NCBI GenBank assembly: GCA_900757385.1
Contig: CAAENO010000171.1
Span: forward strand, 1-11,844
Direction: 5' to 3'
Origin: an uncultured Collinsella sp.
GTDB lineage: Bacteria > Actinomycetota > Coriobacteriia > Coriobacteriales > Coriobacteriaceae
DNA: 11,844 nucleotides
The notes under the pieces are model-generated. The model saw only the letters and a list, made by a program, of their open reading frames with translations. It made no database searches and had not been told where the DNA came from. Positions 5,943-11,844 of this stretch are shown in pieces. Position 1 is the first letter of the stretch. Each line of letters begins with the position of its first letter. Made by a program: the position numbers and the translations under genes.

Positions 5943-6956
5943 ATGGATGACGAGATGAAAGAGCCCAATAGTGAGCAAACGCCCAGTGCATCTGATGAAC
6001 AGAAGCCGAATATCGAAGGGAAGCAGGTTTCTGATGGTGCTGACGACACCACCTCCCCTGACGATCGATCATCAAATGAAGACGGCGCCACATGCAATAA
6101 GGAAGAGGACGATTCACTTCTAACGAGTGCCATTAACAAACTTGGTGGTAATAAACGAGCGGCTATCGCAACTGCTGCGATAGTTGCCGTCATCTTCTGC
6201 TTACCCATGCTGTTTCCTCAAATGTTTTGCACCCACAAACTTTGGACCAATGCAAACTGTACAAGCCCTCGCACCTGTAAAAGTTGCGGCAAAACCGAGG
6301 GGAAACCGCTCGGACATGAATGGGAAGAAGCAACATGCACGGTTCCGAAGACCTGTCAACGCTGCGGCAAAACCGAAGGGAAACCCCTTGGGCATCAACC
6401 AGGTTCTTGGACTACCGAAGTCGATTACGTTGACGCCACCTCGAAGGAAATTCGAGAATGCGGGAGATGCGGAGAGGTCGTTGACACCCGCAACGAAAAG
6501 GAAATTACTTCCTTTCTTGGCGACGGATCGTTTTCAATTTCACCTGAAGGCTTTATTGAACGACTTAACGAGGAATTCTCCAATATCCCCAATTGCAGCA
6601 GTATGAAGGCGAGTTACGAGCTAGACGATAGCGGCACGGGACTCGAGCTTCAGATAAAAAATGGCTCTACGCTTGCCGGTATTGGAGGCTTTTTCTCGGA
6701 CTCGAGCAGTCAACTGCTATTCAGCTATCTTGGATCCGAAAACTGCTTCAAAAACATAGTCATGTACTTCGAAAACTCCGACTATGCCGCGGCGACAGCA
6801 TTGGCAACTATACAAGCAATCGATCCAACACTTTCGTTTTCAGACGCCAAGGAAGTTGGTGCTGCGTGCGTAGATACGCCAACTGTCAAAAATGGAATTA
6901 CGTACGCAATCGTAGCTTCGAATGGAGAGTACTGGCTAAGCGCTCGAATTGAATAA
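5943..6956 (+). CDS. Single-pass membrane protein with Cys/His zinc-ribbon-like repeats
   Basis: 337 residues in four parts. A very acidic, Ser-rich segment (1-60) comes first. Next is a hydrophobic membrane segment (about 73-92) preceded by NKR, which predicts a cytoplasmic N-terminus. Then come two 26-residue repeats with the pattern C-x5-C-x2-CGKTEGKPLGH (Cys106, 112, 115, His125; Cys132, 138, 141, His151) and a degenerate third CxxC (Cys173, Cys176). Last is a C-terminal domain (about 190-337) that I do not recognise. Similar Cys repeats occur in many surface proteins of gut Firmicutes and Coriobacteria. By the topology, the repeats and C-terminal domain lie outside the membrane. The start has GAGAGGGGA at 5924-5932, a 10-nt spacer. 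It is divergent from the small XRE gene and probably controlled by it. Function unknown; a sensor or envelope-stress role would be speculation. Confidence 0.85.
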   Translation: MDDEMKEPNSEQTPSASDEQKPNIEGKQVSDGADDTTSPDDRSSNEDGATCNKEEDDSLLTSAINKLGGNKRAAIATAAIVAVIFCLPMLFPQMFCTHKLWTNANCTSPRTCKSCGKTEGKPLGHEWEEATCTVPKTCQRCGKTEGKPLGHQPGSWTTEVDYVDATSKEIRECGRCGEVVDTRNEKEITSFLGDGSFSISPEGFIERLNEEFSNIPNCSSMKASYELDDSGTGLELQIKNGSTLAGIGGFFSDSSSQLLFSYLGSENCFKNIVMYFENSDYAAATALATIQAIDPTLSFSDAKEVGAACVDTPTVKNGITYAIVASNGEYWLSARIE

Positions 6957-7038
6957 TTATCTTTGATTACTAAATTCAGACGCCTCTTACTCGCGACATA
7001 TTAAAACTCAACCCCTGGCAGCATCGTCAATCGAAAAT

Positions 7039-7070
7039 TGCCCCGCCGAGCACTTTAGCTTGGCGGGGCA
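7039..7070. terminator. Bidirectional terminator between convergent genes
   Basis: A 13-bp stem with one G-T wobble, TGCCCCGCCGAGC (7039-7051) against GCTTGGCGGGGCA (7058-7070), has a 6-nt loop. It is followed by TTTC on the plus strand and by a short AATTTTC on the minus strand. It lies 82 bp after the membrane-protein stop and could serve both converging genes. Confidence 0.75.
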
Positions 7071-7144
7071 TTTCAATACGTAGGCGGATTTTGATACCTA
7101 GAAGGCCCGCATGCCCCCAATAGGCAGCCGGCTTCGCTGCTCAA

Positions 7145-7170
7145 ATTGCTCGAGCTGCAACTTGAGCAAT
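7145..7170 (-). terminator. Hairpin 3' of the HTH gene
   Basis: Arms ATTGCTCGAG (7145-7154) and CTTGAGCAAT (7161-7170) form 10 pairs with one wobble and a 6-nt loop. On the minus strand it lies 18 bp beyond the stop of the HTH gene and is followed by TTTGAG. It is a weak terminator candidate because the T-run is short. Confidence 0.5.
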
Positions 7171-7188
7171 CAGCGGCCAGCATCTCTT

Positions 7189-7887
7189 TTAGGCTGCGCT
7201 GGTTTCTTTGTATTCGAAGACTGGCTCTAGGAGGTCTTCGATGTTGCAGTGTAGGACTCTCGCCATATCCCTTACGGTCGTTACTGACGCTTCGTTGATG
7301 TTTCTCTGGCGCTGTTCGTACATTTGGATTGAGCGAAGTGATACGCCCGATTCGTATGCCAGGTCTTGTTGGGTTCTCTTGAGCCGCTTTCTTGCTAGCG
7401 CCAGTTTGGTTTGACGAGGTGTTTTCTTCGCCATGTCGCAAATTAGACGCGCCACGCGTTCCTCCGAGGCTTCGTGCCAGGGATAGTACAAACTGCGCAG
7501 CACATCAAACGAAGCGACATGCAGCAGGTCTTCAAAAGACTCTCCCAGGCGCCACTGTAGATACGCCAATATCCAGCCCGTCCAGTATTCCGGTGTTTTC
7601 GCAAATCGATAGGTACGACCCGGCATTGACCCTGCTTGGTAACCAGATCTTTCGGCAATAAGCGCGAATAGCTCAACGCCCGATTTTCCCGATACGACCC
7701 ATGCGTTCCCACGTTCAAACTCACGAGCCATGCCACTCAGGCAAAAGAGTTTAGCGACTTCGGATCCTTCTGCTCCATAGTCGTTTACAGCATAGTCAAA
7801 GCAGTCGCCGAGGTTGTTCATTGCGTCCTCAAGGTAGTAGATGGGATATGTCCTACTCGGTCCACAATCCATTAACTCCTGGATCAT
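7189..7887 (-). CDS. HTH (XRE-type) protein with an N-terminal alpha-helical domain
   Basis: 232 residues. The C-terminal part (about 162-222) is an XRE helix-turn-helix: LARKRLKRTQQDLAYESGVS, then LRSIQMYEQRQRNINEAS. The N-terminal 155 residues look like two helical modules. One (about 13-80) contains FDYAVNDYGAEGSEVAKLF and SGMAREFERGNAWVVSGKSG. The other (about 98-150) contains YWTGWILAYLQW and LYYPWHEASEERV. The first module reminds me of small proteins encoded beside DUF3990/DUF3791 genes in gut bacteria, which would fit an antitoxin or regulator role, but this is recall and not checked; no such partner is present here. The start has GGGAGGG 8 nt before the ATG. The gene is alone on its strand within the low-GC island, converging with the membrane-protein gene. 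Palindrome-like CCTGAT...ACAGG sites lie just upstream. Confidence 0.8.
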   Translation of the reverse strand: MIQELMDCGPSRTYPIYYLEDAMNNLGDCFDYAVNDYGAEGSEVAKLFCLSGMAREFERGNAWVVSGKSGVELFALIAERSGYQAGSMPGRTYRFAKTPEYWTGWILAYLQWRLGESFEDLLHVASFDVLRSLYYPWHEASEERVARLICDMAKKTPRQTKLALARKRLKRTQQDLAYESGVSLRSIQMYEQRQRNINEASVTTVRDMARVLHCNIEDLLEPVFEYKETSAA

Positions 7888-7914
7888 TTAATCAACCCTC
7901 CCTGCCTTTAAATC

Positions 7915-7960
7915 CCTGATATAAACAGGAGCCTATGACGGGCTAAAACCTGATTACAGG
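7915..7960. promoter_or_regulatory. Paired CCTGAT-ACAGG motifs upstream of the HTH gene
   Basis: CCTGATATAAACAGG (7915-7929) and CCTGATTACAGG (7949-7960) share the same ends (CCTGAT and ACAGG) with different spacing; the second overlaps the engB stop codon. Being 28 bp or more upstream of the HTH start, they could be operator sites, but the motif is short and the claim is weak. Confidence 0.3.
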
Positions 7961-8544
7961 CATGCCTCGGCGATGCGCTTTTTTAGTTCGTCGATGCCGG
8001 TGCCGGTTTGGGAGCTTGTGATGATCACGTTCTCGGCCGGGACGTTGAGCTGCTTCTTGATGGCCGCTGCCTGGCGGGCCTGCTGGGTGCGGCTGAGCTT
8101 GTCGGCCTTGGTGAGGCAGACGATAAAGTTGAACTCGTTGCCCTGCAGGTAGTCGATCATATCGTGATCGAGCTTGCTGGGGTCATGGCGAATGTCCACC
8201 AGCGACACAACCAGGTTAAAGCTGCGCTCGGAGTCGAAGAAGTCGCCGATGAGCTCGGCCCAACGGTCGCGCTCGGCCTTGGAGCGACGGGCGAAACCGT
8301 AACCCGGCAGGTCCACGAAATGCACGTCGTCGGCCTCAAAGAAGTTGATGTTGCTCGTCTTGCCCGGCGTGCTGGAAACCTTGACCAGGTTCTTGCGGCC
8401 AAAGAGCTTGTTCATAATCGACGACTTGCCCACGTTGGAGCGGCCGACAAAGCTCACCTCGGGGCAGGTGGACTCGGGAATCTGCGAAACCTTGCCGTAG
8501 CTGGCGACGAACTTGGCAAGCTGATAGTTAATGGAATCGGCCAT
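7954..8544 (-). CDS. engB: Ribosome-biogenesis GTPase EngB/YsxC/YihA
   Basis: TRAFAC-class GTPase that binds the assembling 50S subunit and is needed for its late maturation. The 196-residue protein carries all the G motifs: G1 GRSNVGKS (34-41), G2 threonine Thr59 in SSTPGKT, G3 DLPGYGFA (78-85), G4 TKAD (145-148) and G5 SSQTG (177-181). Its length is normal for the family. An in-frame GTG exists two codons upstream, but the AAGGAG site is correctly spaced (about 5 nt) only for the ATG at 8544, which also gives the usual short N-terminus. It begins 38 bp after the mtnN stop on the same strand, so the two are probably one operon. Several Collinsella-like genomes are expected to carry this gene; I do not infer more from context. 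Confidence 0.96.
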   Translation of the reverse strand: MADSINYQLAKFVASYGKVSQIPESTCPEVSFVGRSNVGKSSIMNKLFGRKNLVKVSSTPGKTSNINFFEADDVHFVDLPGYGFARRSKAERDRWAELIGDFFDSERSFNLVVSLVDIRHDPSKLDHDMIDYLQGNEFNFIVCLTKADKLSRTQQARQAAAIKKQLNVPAENVIITSSQTGTGIDELKKRIAEACL

Positions 8545-8582
8545 GGACACTCCTTGGTCGTAGGTTCTTACAAATAGACGCG

Positions 8583-9323
8583 CTATTGCGCAGCGGCAAT
8601 GCGGCGGACGATATCGAGCGTGATGTCACTTGCGACACGTGCGTACTCGAACAGATCGAACTCGCGCTCGCAAATTGCATCGTACGCCTCGTCACAATTA
8701 TCACTGATAGCGCGCAACACCAGGCAATCGACACCATTTTTGGTTGCGACATGGGCAATTGCCGCGCCCTCCATGCCGACACAATCGGCATGCGTCGCCT
8801 CGATAGCGTCGTTGCGCATGACGGCGCCCGTCACAAAGCGGTTACCCGTGGCAATCGTGCCGACCAGGAACTGCTTGGTGCCCTCGTTCGAAGCGACTGC
8901 ATTTGTCGAAGCGTCAACAAACCCACGCTCAGCAAGCACATCGGCGGCAATATCGACCAGCGCAGGCGTCGAGCCAAACTCCTCGAGCCCCGGTGCGGAC
9001 TCGGCGATAAGCGCGGTATCGGTATCCAGATAGCGTAGGCGTTTGCCAATGACCACGTCGTCGATATGGAGCTTGGGGTTCAAACCGCCCGCAATGCCCG
9101 AAAACACAACAGCCTGCGGAGCATACTTGCTAATGAGGTGCTGTGTCGCAGCGGCGGCGTTCACCGTGCCCATGCCCGCCGTTGTGGCGACAACTGTCAG
9201 ACCGTCGAGCTCACCGCTCACAACGGTCAAGCCTGCCTCCCGCGCCTCGCAAACGTCACTCAGCTCTTCCTTAATCTGCATGATCTCTTTTTCGAGCGCA
9301 CCGATAATCGCGATGGTAGCCAT
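8583..9323 (-). CDS. mtnN: 5'-methylthioadenosine/S-adenosylhomocysteine nucleosidase
   Basis: Hydrolyses the glycosidic bond of MTA and SAH (and 5'-deoxyadenosine), releasing adenine. It clears inhibitory by-products of SAM use, including 5'-deoxyadenosine from radical-SAM enzymes. The 246-residue protein starts MATIAIIGALEKEI, with Glu11 matching the catalytic Glu region. It contains SGIAGGLN (75-82), VGMEGAAIAHV (Glu185, ribose-binding) and the catalytic Asp208 in RAISDN. An in-frame TTG lies four codons upstream, but the ATG at 9323 matches the family and has GGGGA about 5 nt before it. It is followed by engB after 38 bp. The nearby radical-SAM pflA is a possible functional link, but a serine-hydrolase remnant separates them. 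Confidence 0.95.
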   Translation of the reverse strand: MATIAIIGALEKEIMQIKEELSDVCEAREAGLTVVSGELDGLTVVATTAGMGTVNAAAATQHLISKYAPQAVVFSGIAGGLNPKLHIDDVVIGKRLRYLDTDTALIAESAPGLEEFGSTPALVDIAADVLAERGFVDASTNAVASNEGTKQFLVGTIATGNRFVTGAVMRNDAIEATHADCVGMEGAAIAHVATKNGVDCLVLRAISDNCDEAYDAICEREFDLFEYARVASDITLDIVRRIAAAQ

Positions 9324-9401
9324 ACCATTCCCCAAACCTATACGAAATTCTCAACCAAGGTATGGTACCAGCATTTTGTTTGACCTCGCCAAACGAACAC
9401 G

Positions 9402-9602
9402 CTAAGCCAGCGCAGCTCGCGTATCAAACAGAGCCTTTGCAATCGCAGCCGTAACCTCGCTCGAGTGGTCGCTCCACGACATCAATGTCATGATACTCAT
9501 AACATAGCTATGGCCGTCGACTTCGATCAGTCCGGCATCGCATGTCGAATAGTAACCATCCTCGCTAATCCAGCCCGCCTTGTTGCGCATCTTAAAGGGT
9601 AG
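9402..9602 (-). pseudogene. C-terminal remnant of a serine hydrolase (beta-lactamase-like)
   Basis: About 67 codons are open up to an in-frame TGA at 9603-9605. The start of the readable part, LPFKMRNKAGW, resembles the KTG box of class A beta-lactamase-like serine hydrolases (here KAG). It is followed by DAGLIEV and YVMSIMTLMSWSD, which match the strand that follows this box, and then a C-terminal helix EVTAAIAKALFDTRAAL. No SxxK or SDN part is present; upstream sequence belongs to pflA. I see no Shine-Dalgarno site before the ATG at 9590. It is best read as the 3' end of a gene cut by a deletion or rearrangement. A real small protein is less likely. Confidence 0.6.
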
Positions 9603-9621
9603 TCAATTTGGGACGGGCTTG

Positions 9622-10440
9622 TTAGCCGATGGCCGACCTGAGCTCCGCACGGCGCTTTTTCATGCCGGCCATGACGGCGTTGCGCAGCTCGGGCATGCGC
9701 GCGGTATCCATCTGGGGCACGCCCTCGAGCTTATAGGGAATACCCAGTTGCTCGTACTTGACGACACCCATCGTGTGATACGGCAGCATCTCCAAACCCA
9801 CCACGTTGTGCCATGGAGCGATCAGGCGACCGAGCTTCTCGCATTCCTCCACCGTATCGGTGATACCCGGCACTACCACGTGGCGAATAACAACCTTAAT
9901 CTTGCGACGCGCAAGCTCATCGCCAAACGCCAGGATGCGCGCAGGATCGCAACCGGTTAGCTTTTTATGCTCAGCCGGATCGGCGTGTTTAATGTCGAGC
10001 AGCACCATATCAGTCTCGTTGAGCACAGCATCGAACTTCTCGGGGTGGTTGGGGTCAAACGCATATCCGCAGCTGTCAAGGCAGGTATGCACGCGGCCAT
10101 CGGGGTTGTTGTGCATTGCACGGAACAGGTCGGCCAAAAACTCGGGCTGCAGGAGCGGTTCGCCGCCCGAAACGGTAATGCCGCCGCTACGGTAGAACTC
10201 ATGGTTGCTCTGGAACTCGTCCATGAGATGCTCGACGGTCACCATCGTGCCGCCGTTAACAGACCAGGTATCGGGATTGTGACAATACGCACAACGCATG
10301 GGGCAACCCTGAACAAACACTACAAAGCGGATGCCGGGACCGTCGACCGTTCCCATCGTCTCGATCGAATGCACGCGACCCAGGGCATACGCAGAGTCCT
10401 CGGGATGAGCATCCACACCCTCAAGCGTCATCTCAGCCAT
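9622..10440 (-). CDS. pflA: Pyruvate formate-lyase activating enzyme (radical SAM)
   Basis: Installs the glycyl radical on pyruvate formate-lyase, using a 4Fe-4S cluster and S-adenosylmethionine. The 272-residue protein has the radical-SAM motif CPMRCAYC (Cys46, Cys50, Cys53), preceded by GTVDGPGIRFVVFVQG (30-45). SGGEPLLQPEF, the family's SAM-binding GGE motif, and LLDIKH follow. The N-terminus is roughly 20 residues longer than the Escherichia coli enzyme. Its partner pflB is normally next to it but is not in this window, on either side. Start ATG 10440 has AAGG and GCGGGA upstream. The stop lies 17 bp from the serine-hydrolase remnant. It could also activate a related glycyl-radical enzyme, but the sequence fits PflA best. 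Confidence 0.92.
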   Translation of the reverse strand: MAEMTLEGVDAHPEDSAYALGRVHSIETMGTVDGPGIRFVVFVQGCPMRCAYCHNPDTWSVNGGTMVTVEHLMDEFQSNHEFYRSGGITVSGGEPLLQPEFLADLFRAMHNNPDGRVHTCLDSCGYAFDPNHPEKFDAVLNETDMVLLDIKHADPAEHKKLTGCDPARILAFGDELARRKIKVVIRHVVVPGITDTVEECEKLGRLIAPWHNVVGLEMLPYHTMGVVKYEQLGIPYKLEGVPQMDTARMPELRNAVMAGMKKRRAELRSAIG

Positions 10441-10559
10441 TCCCGCAACCTTGCCTCTCTTTGGTTTTTGTCAATTAAAATGCCAGAGCCATTCTAGCCC
10501 ATACGCCTGATGGCGAAACGGTTTAGCGGTCAATTTGATCGTCCTATTTGACTCCACGC

Positions 10560-10596
10560 AAAAGCGGCGGGAAGGTTGTCACAACCCGCTCGCCGC
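10560..10596 (-). terminator. Terminator of the degV-family gene
   Basis: On the minus strand a stem GCGGCG/CGCCGC (10591-10596 with 10564-10569), extended by one wobble and one G-C pair, then a 2x2 internal loop and GGTTG/CAACC with a 3-nt loop, is followed by TTTT (10560-10563). It begins 31 bp after the degV stop codon. Confidence 0.75.
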
Positions 10597-10627
10597 CGAA
10601 GCAATAGAAATCGATAGACGCCAGGCC

Positions 10628-11488
10628 CTACGCCTTAAGCGTAAGCACCGCGCCAAAGGCGGTCGGGCCGCAGTGGCTCGAGATGACGCCGCCGACCTGA
10701 GTCCAGGTAACGTCCTTAAAGCCCAGGTCGTGCGCATAGACTTCCATATCGTCGCGCAGCTCCTCGGAAAGGCCCACTGAATACGCCAAACCAATGTGCG
10801 AGTAATCAATATCGCCCTTCGCAACCATGTGGTCAATAAAGGCACGGGCACATTTGAGCATAGAGCCGCGGAGCTTCTTGGTCGCCACGAATTTGCCACC
10901 CGTTACCTCAATGCAGAGCTTAATCTTGAGCAGATGGGCGCCAAGAAACGCGACGTTGGACAAGCGACCACCCGCCTTAAGGAAGGCAAGGTCCGTAGGA
11001 ACAAAGCCCAGCAGCACGCGGTCCATCACCGAATTGGTAAAGGCGAAAATCTCGTCGACGGTGGCATCCGGATGGGCTTCGATATACTTGGCGGTCTCAA
11101 CGGCGACAAGCGACTGGCCTACCGAGACAAAGCGCGTGTCCATGGAGAACACGTAGTCGCGCCCCTCCGCTGCAATCTTCGAGGACTGATGCGAACAGGT
11201 CGTGGCCTCGGAATATGCAAGATGCAAAATGGTCGCGTCGGGCTGCTCGGCATGAATGCGGTCGTACACGTGAGCAAAATCCGCAGGCGAGCAGCCACTG
11301 GTCTTGGGCATAACGCCAAACTCGTTACAGCGCGAGTAAATCTCGAGCGGATCGATCGAACCGTCCTCGACGGTCTCGTCACCAATCGTGACATGCATGG
11401 GTACACGCACGATGCCATAGCGTTCGCAGAGCTCCGGCGTCACATCCGAACCAGACTCAACCACGATTACGTACTTGCCCATTATCAT
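10628..11488 (-). CDS. DegV family fatty-acid-binding protein
   Basis: DegV-family (fatty-acid-kinase FakB-like) proteins bind one long-chain fatty acid and present it to a kinase subunit such as FakA. The 286-residue protein has family segments VVESGSDVT (9-17), PKTSGCSPADF (61-71) and LAYSEATTCSHQSS (90-103), the last two forming the lipid-binding face. Then come the long helical domain and a C-terminal THIGLAYS-like segment (HIGLAYSVG). An open frame runs 33 codons further upstream, but the ATG at 11488 is preceded by GAGATGGG about 5 nt away; ATG 11482 is the alternative. FakA is not in the window, so the biological role here is inferred from the family only. The gene has an unusually long, structured 5' region up to about 11800. 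Confidence 0.9.
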   Translation of the reverse strand: MIMGKYVIVVESGSDVTPELCERYGIVRVPMHVTIGDETVEDGSIDPLEIYSRCNEFGVMPKTSGCSPADFAHVYDRIHAEQPDATILHLAYSEATTCSHQSSKIAAEGRDYVFSMDTRFVSVGQSLVAVETAKYIEAHPDATVDEIFAFTNSVMDRVLLGFVPTDLAFLKAGGRLSNVAFLGAHLLKIKLCIEVTGGKFVATKKLRGSMLKCARAFIDHMVAKGDIDYSHIGLAYSVGLSEELRDDMEVYAHDLGFKDVTWTQVGGVISSHCGPTAFGAVLTLKA

Positions 11489-11550
11489 CACGACCCATCT
11501 CGACGTTGGCTTTTCACTACATGACACACGCCCGGCGCACTGTTGCACAA

Positions 11551-11607
11551 CGGCGTCCAAGCGCCAAAGAGACGCCGCCCTTTGCACATAACAAAGGACA
11601 GCGTCTC
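11551..11607 (-). promoter_or_regulatory. Two mutually exclusive hairpins in the degV leader
   Basis: Hairpin A pairs GAGACGC (11569-11575) with GCGTCTC (11601-11607), enclosing CCTTTG/CAAAGG (11579-11584/11592-11597). Hairpin B pairs CGGCGTC (11551-11557) with GACGCCG (11571-11577). They share bases 11571-11575 and so cannot form together. On the degV mRNA A is made first and B later, about 63 nt before the start codon. Neither has a U-run, so any control would not be a simple intrinsic attenuator. Confidence 0.45.
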
Positions 11608-11671
11608 CCTGGAAAACTCCGTGCTTAACTGAGATTCTACACGGTTTATTGCTAAGTGTTACTTACTCCGC

Positions 11672-11701
11672 AAACGGTAGCTATACGCGATAAACGGTAG
11701 C
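11672..11701. repeat. Tandem 10-bp repeats with 20-bp period at a candidate promoter
   Basis: AAACGGTAGC occurs at 11672-11681 and 11692-11701, two helical turns apart. On the minus strand a weak promoter can be drawn here: TTGCTT (11702-11707), 16-bp spacer, TATAGC (11680-11685). The repeats fall on its spacer and -10, as a regulator's paired site would. Inference only. Confidence 0.45.
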
Positions 11702-11731
11702 AAGCAAGTATCCAGAACGCTCAACCCATCA

Positions 11732-11794
11732 GGAGAGTTCCGCCTAAAAGGTGACTACACAGGACCCCCGCCGGGCCGCTTTGGGTTACTCTCC
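11732..11794 (-). other. Inverted repeat with possible pseudoknot, function unknown
   Basis: GGAGAGT (11732-11738) and ACTCTCC (11788-11794) form a 7-bp stem on either strand. On the minus strand AACCC, just inside the stem, can pair with GGGTT (11723-11727) just outside it, giving an H-type pseudoknot. I tested it by eye against glycine, THF, TPP and fluoride riboswitches and tmRNA/RNase P signatures and saw no match. The region from 11489 to 11844 holds no gene that I can support. Confidence 0.4.
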
Positions 11795-11844
11795 AAAACA
11801 TTCCGCAGGACGCAAAGAGGCTCCGCAGCGCGAAGCGCGATGCG

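Noticed and set aside
10460..10500. Promoter for pflA from TTGACA-like and TAGAAT-like boxes
   Set aside because: On the minus strand the TAGAAT-like box comes before the TTGACA-like box, so the order is wrong. A -35 upstream of TAGAAT is too poor a match.
11732..11794. Glycine or tetrahydrofolate riboswitch suggested by GGAGAGT
   Set aside because: Beyond the terminal stem, the conserved core blocks of these classes are not present.

Overview
The window looks like chromosomal DNA of a high-GC anaerobic actinobacterium of the Coriobacteriia. Collinsella or a close relative is my best guess. This is inferred from base composition, the style of the proteins and the mix of a glycyl-radical activase with DegV and Coriobacteria-type Cys-repeat surface proteins; I could not run a search.

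Region 1 (about 1-5520) is a threonine/aspartate-family block. On the minus strand lysC (aspartate kinase) is followed by asd (aspartate-semialdehyde dehydrogenase). Divergent from lysC, on the plus strand, are thrC (threonine synthase) and thrB (homoserine kinase). With a homoserine dehydrogenase, which is not in this window, these enzymes take aspartate to threonine. thrB lies between two unusual nested palindromes of 112 and 117 bp; the first ends one base before its Shine-Dalgarno sequence.

Region 2 (about 5520-7950) is a lower-GC accessory island. It holds a small XRE-type regulator divergent from a single-pass membrane protein with 26-residue Cys/His repeats. Between them an inverted repeat sits inside a candidate promoter. 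A larger HTH protein follows on the opposite strand, with terminators between the convergent genes.

Region 3 (about 7950-11844) is housekeeping on the minus strand: engB/ysxC (ribosome-assembly GTPase) behind mtnN (MTA/SAH nucleosidase), a C-terminal remnant of a serine hydrolase, pflA (pyruvate formate-lyase activase, without pflB nearby) and a degV-family gene. The degV gene has a long leader of about 350 bp with tandem 10-bp repeats, two mutually exclusive hairpins and a potential pseudoknot.

The best candidates for something undescribed are the two palindromes around thrB, the XRE/membrane-protein pair with its operator, and the degV leader.
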